Part shown: piece by piece, positions 6,577 through 8,416 of the stretch | Layout of the letters: each line of letters opens with the position of its first letter | Position numbering within the stretch: position 1 is the first letter of the stretch | Assembly (NCBI GenBank): GCA_937141995.1 | Contig: CAKZQX010000757.1 | Coordinates: forward strand, 1 to 8,416 | DNA length: 8,416 nt | Direction of reading: 5' to 3' | Source: an uncultured Chloroflexaceae bacterium | Lineage (GTDB): Bacteria; Chloroflexota; Chloroflexia; Chloroflexales; Chloroflexaceae | Translations under genes and position numbers: made by a program | The notes under the pieces: generated by a model | The model's database searches: none | What the model saw: only the letters and a program-made list of their open reading frames with translations | What the model was told of the DNA's origin: nothing

Positions 6577-8416
6577 TTAGGGTGTTGGCGTTGGCGTTGA
6601 GTCGGTAACATTCACCGCCTGACGCAGCGTTGTTCGGGCATCGTCCAGGGCTTGCGAACTGGGCGGAACATAGTTGAGCGGCTCCAGCGCTACCTGCGCA
6701 TTCGTCAGGTAGAAATTCAGCAGCGCGGCAACCTGGGGTTTTTCCGCCAGCGTGTCCGCATCCGCATAGAGCAGCAGCGGCCGGAGCAGCGGATATTCGT
6801 TCTCCTCAATCGTGGTATCTTCCGGTACGATTTCATTAACCGAGACAAGGTTGAGCAGACCGGCATTCCGTTCATAGGCCGGGTACTCCATAAAGCCAAG
6901 TGCATAGGGGTTGGTGCTGATACCCAATGCCTGCCTTCCCGGATCCGTGACATTTATCAGATTGGGTGCCAGCAACAACTGATCCGCCTCGTCATTCAGA
7001 ACCGTTTCGACAAAGAGATCAAACACACTTGAGTCATCGGGCGGAATAAACCGCTGGATCGGTTCGGCGGGCCAGTCCGGGTTGATATCGCTCCAGCGCC
7101 GGGCGGTAAAGAGGAGCGCTAGTTCTTCCAGGGTGACATCGCGGACAAAATCGTTATTGGGATTAGTGACAATGGCAATAACATCGGTGCCGATCCGAAA
7201 TGCCAGCGGCTGACGTCCGTTATCGTTACACTCACTGGTTTCATCATCCTGAATAAGCCGGTTGACCCCAATGATATCAGCCTGATCGCTGTCACAGAAG
7301 AATTGGAATGCCTGCGCGGTGGATACCGCGGTTCGGCTGATCGTCCCGGTGAAGCCCAATCCTTCAAATCCATTGATAATCGTTTCGGTTGGAGATAGAA
7401 CCGAAGAATTCTCGACAATGACAATCGAGCCCGCCAGATCCTCCAGTTCGGTCGGATCAGGCGCATCCGTCGGGCTCAGGCCGAGGGTCGGACTGATCGG
7501 TGCCAGCGGAATAAGTGGGTTCGGCACGTTGAAAATATCCGCCAGATCCTCCTCTTCTCTATCGGCGGCGGCGACTGTATCGGTCGGCACGACGGTTGCC
7601 GCTTCCTCGAGCGCAGTGCGGGCTTCCGCCAGCACCCGATCGCTACTGATGAAATAGCTAAAGCGGTCATTGAGTTCCCGAACACTCGCCAGGTAGAAAT
7701 TCAGGAAGGCGACCACCTGCGTTTTTTCGCGCAATATGGCCGGATCGGTATAGAGCAGCAACGGTCGGGCCAGCGGATAGTCTCCCGTTTCAACCGTTTC
7801 GGCATTCAGTTCTGCGCCATCGATTGTAAGGATGCTGAGAATATCGGCATTCTGTTCATACGCTTCAAAGGGCATGAAACCGACGGCGTCAGGCTCGCGG
7901 GCCACCCCCAGGATCAACTCCTGGTAGGTCTGGCTGGGCGTGGCATTGGGCGCGTCGAATAACACCCCGGCCGCCTCGGCGTTATCGGTACGTATGCCGA
8001 AAACGGTTTGTAAAAACAATTCCCGCGATGAGGACTCGCCGGAGGGAATGTAGCGCACAATTGGCTCAGCCGGCCAGTCAGGATTTACATCGTTCCAGCG
8101 TTCAACTGTGAATATTTTGCTGAGATCCTCCAGCGTCGCATCCTGAATAAAATCGTTACTGGGATTGACCACTACAGCGATAGCATCGGTGCCAATGCGA
8201 AAGCGCACGGGAGTAAGACCAATGGTTGCGCATATCGCCAGTTCGGAATCACGAATAGACCGGCTGGCATTGAGGATATCAATCTCGTTATCGGGTTGAC
8301 AAAACTGCTCGAACCCTTCGTGAATCTCAATACTCTCCATGCTGATGGTATCGTCATAACCCTGCTCGGTAAACTGTTCGGCAATGACCTGGGTCAGGGT
8401 CAGGATATCGGAACTG
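6577..8416 (-). CDS. PstS-like substrate-binding protein with two tandem domains (N-terminus beyond window)
   Basis: The frame stays open to the right edge, giving 612 visible residues. The ATG at 8340 is internal: residues encoded upstream of it (SSDILTLTQVIAEQF) match the first strand and helix of PstS-type periplasmic phosphate-binding proteins. Domain 1 (8416 to about 7590) has DILNASRSI, FRIGTDAIAVVVNPSNDF, SGESSSRELF and YPLARPLLLY. A Pro/Thr-rich linker follows. Domain 2 (about 7430-6616) repeats the order with ENSSVLSPTE, DIIGVNRLI, FRIGTDVIAIVTNPNNDF, DDSSVFDLF and YPLLRPLLLY, about 334 residues later. The protein ends in TPTPTP. Any signal peptide is off the window. Domain 2 departs from the typical PstS sequence at ligand-contact positions (GVNR for NASR; no Ser-Gly-Thr-like turn), so phosphate binding there is doubtful. 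No pst permease genes are visible; the downstream partner is the pentapeptide lipoprotein. Phosphate is the family default, but a sensory or other anion-binding role is possible. Confidence 0.88.
   Translation of the reverse strand, partial: SSDILTLTQVIAEQFTEQGYDDTISMESIEIHEGFEQFCQPDNEIDILNASRSIRDSELAICATIGLTPVRFRIGTDAIAVVVNPSNDFIQDATLEDLSKIFTVERWNDVNPDWPAEPIVRYIPSGESSSRELFLQTVFGIRTDNAEAAGVLFDAPNATPSQTYQELILGVAREPDAVGFMPFEAYEQNADILSILTIDGAELNAETVETGDYPLARPLLLYTDPAILREKTQVVAFLNFYLASVRELNDRFSYFISSDRVLAEARTALEEAATVVPTDTVAAADREEEDLADIFNVPNPLIPLAPISPTLGLSPTDAPDPTELEDLAGSIVIVENSSVLSPTETIINGFEGLGFTGTISRTAVSTAQAFQFFCDSDQADIIGVNRLIQDDETSECNDNGRQPLAFRIGTDVIAIVTNPNNDFVRDVTLEELALLFTARRWSDINPDWPAEPIQRFIPPDDSSVFDLFVETVLNDEADQLLLAPNLINVTDPGRQALGISTNPYALGFMEYPAYERNAGLLNLVSVNEIVPEDTTIEENEYPLLRPLLLYADADTLAEKPQVAALLNFYLTNAQVALEPLNYVPPSSQALDDARTTLRQAVNVTDSTPTPTP

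Noticed and set aside
6577..8340. Treating the ATG at 8340 as the true start of the PstS-like gene
   Set aside because: The frame is open to the window edge and the upstream residues complete the first strand and helix of the PstS fold, so this Met is internal.

Overview
The window looks like chromosomal DNA from a Chloroflexota bacterium (Chloroflexus/Roseiflexus-like filamentous group). This is an inference from protein architecture. The clues are a SARP-type regulator fused to WD40 repeats, a PstS-like protein with two tandem binding domains and a Thr-Pro tail, and a pentapeptide-repeat lipoprotein, all in moderately GC-rich coding DNA with AT-richer spacers. No tRNA, rRNA, CRISPR array or transposase was seen.

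Layout. Positions 1-1646 (+) hold the end of one and the whole of a second ATP-binding subunit of a DppD/OppD and DppF/OppF peptide/nickel-type ABC importer; their stop and start overlap as ATGA. After a 116-base spacer with a small hairpin, 1763-3823 (+) encodes a divergent P1B-like P-type ATPase. It keeps every catalytic motif (TGE, DKTGT, HP, GDGxND) but has lost the CPC metal site and has no metal-binding N-terminal domain. An 80-base spacer separates it from a convergent minus-strand block.

The minus-strand block reads from right to left. It starts with a tandem-domain PstS-like substrate-binding protein (6577 to beyond the right edge). Eleven bases later comes a pentapeptide-repeat lipoprotein (5534-6565). 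A 256-base AT-rich spacer follows, then a BTAD transcriptional regulator ending in four 42-residue WD40 units (3904-5277). The spacer holds a perfect 7+3+7 palindrome, a second copy of part of that sequence, and weak promoter and terminator candidates. It is therefore the probable control region of the regulator.

Working together. The two ABC ATPases would energise one importer whose permeases and binding protein lie to the left. The PstS-like protein and the pentapeptide lipoprotein are probably co-transcribed and both probably act outside the cytoplasmic membrane. The regulator may be co-regulated with them or autoregulated from the palindrome. No functional link between the P-type ATPase and the other blocks is shown by the sequence beyond proximity. 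The most unusual items are the ATPase without a CPC site, the half-propeller regulator without an NTPase module, and the palindromic spacer. None amounts to a demonstrated new system.
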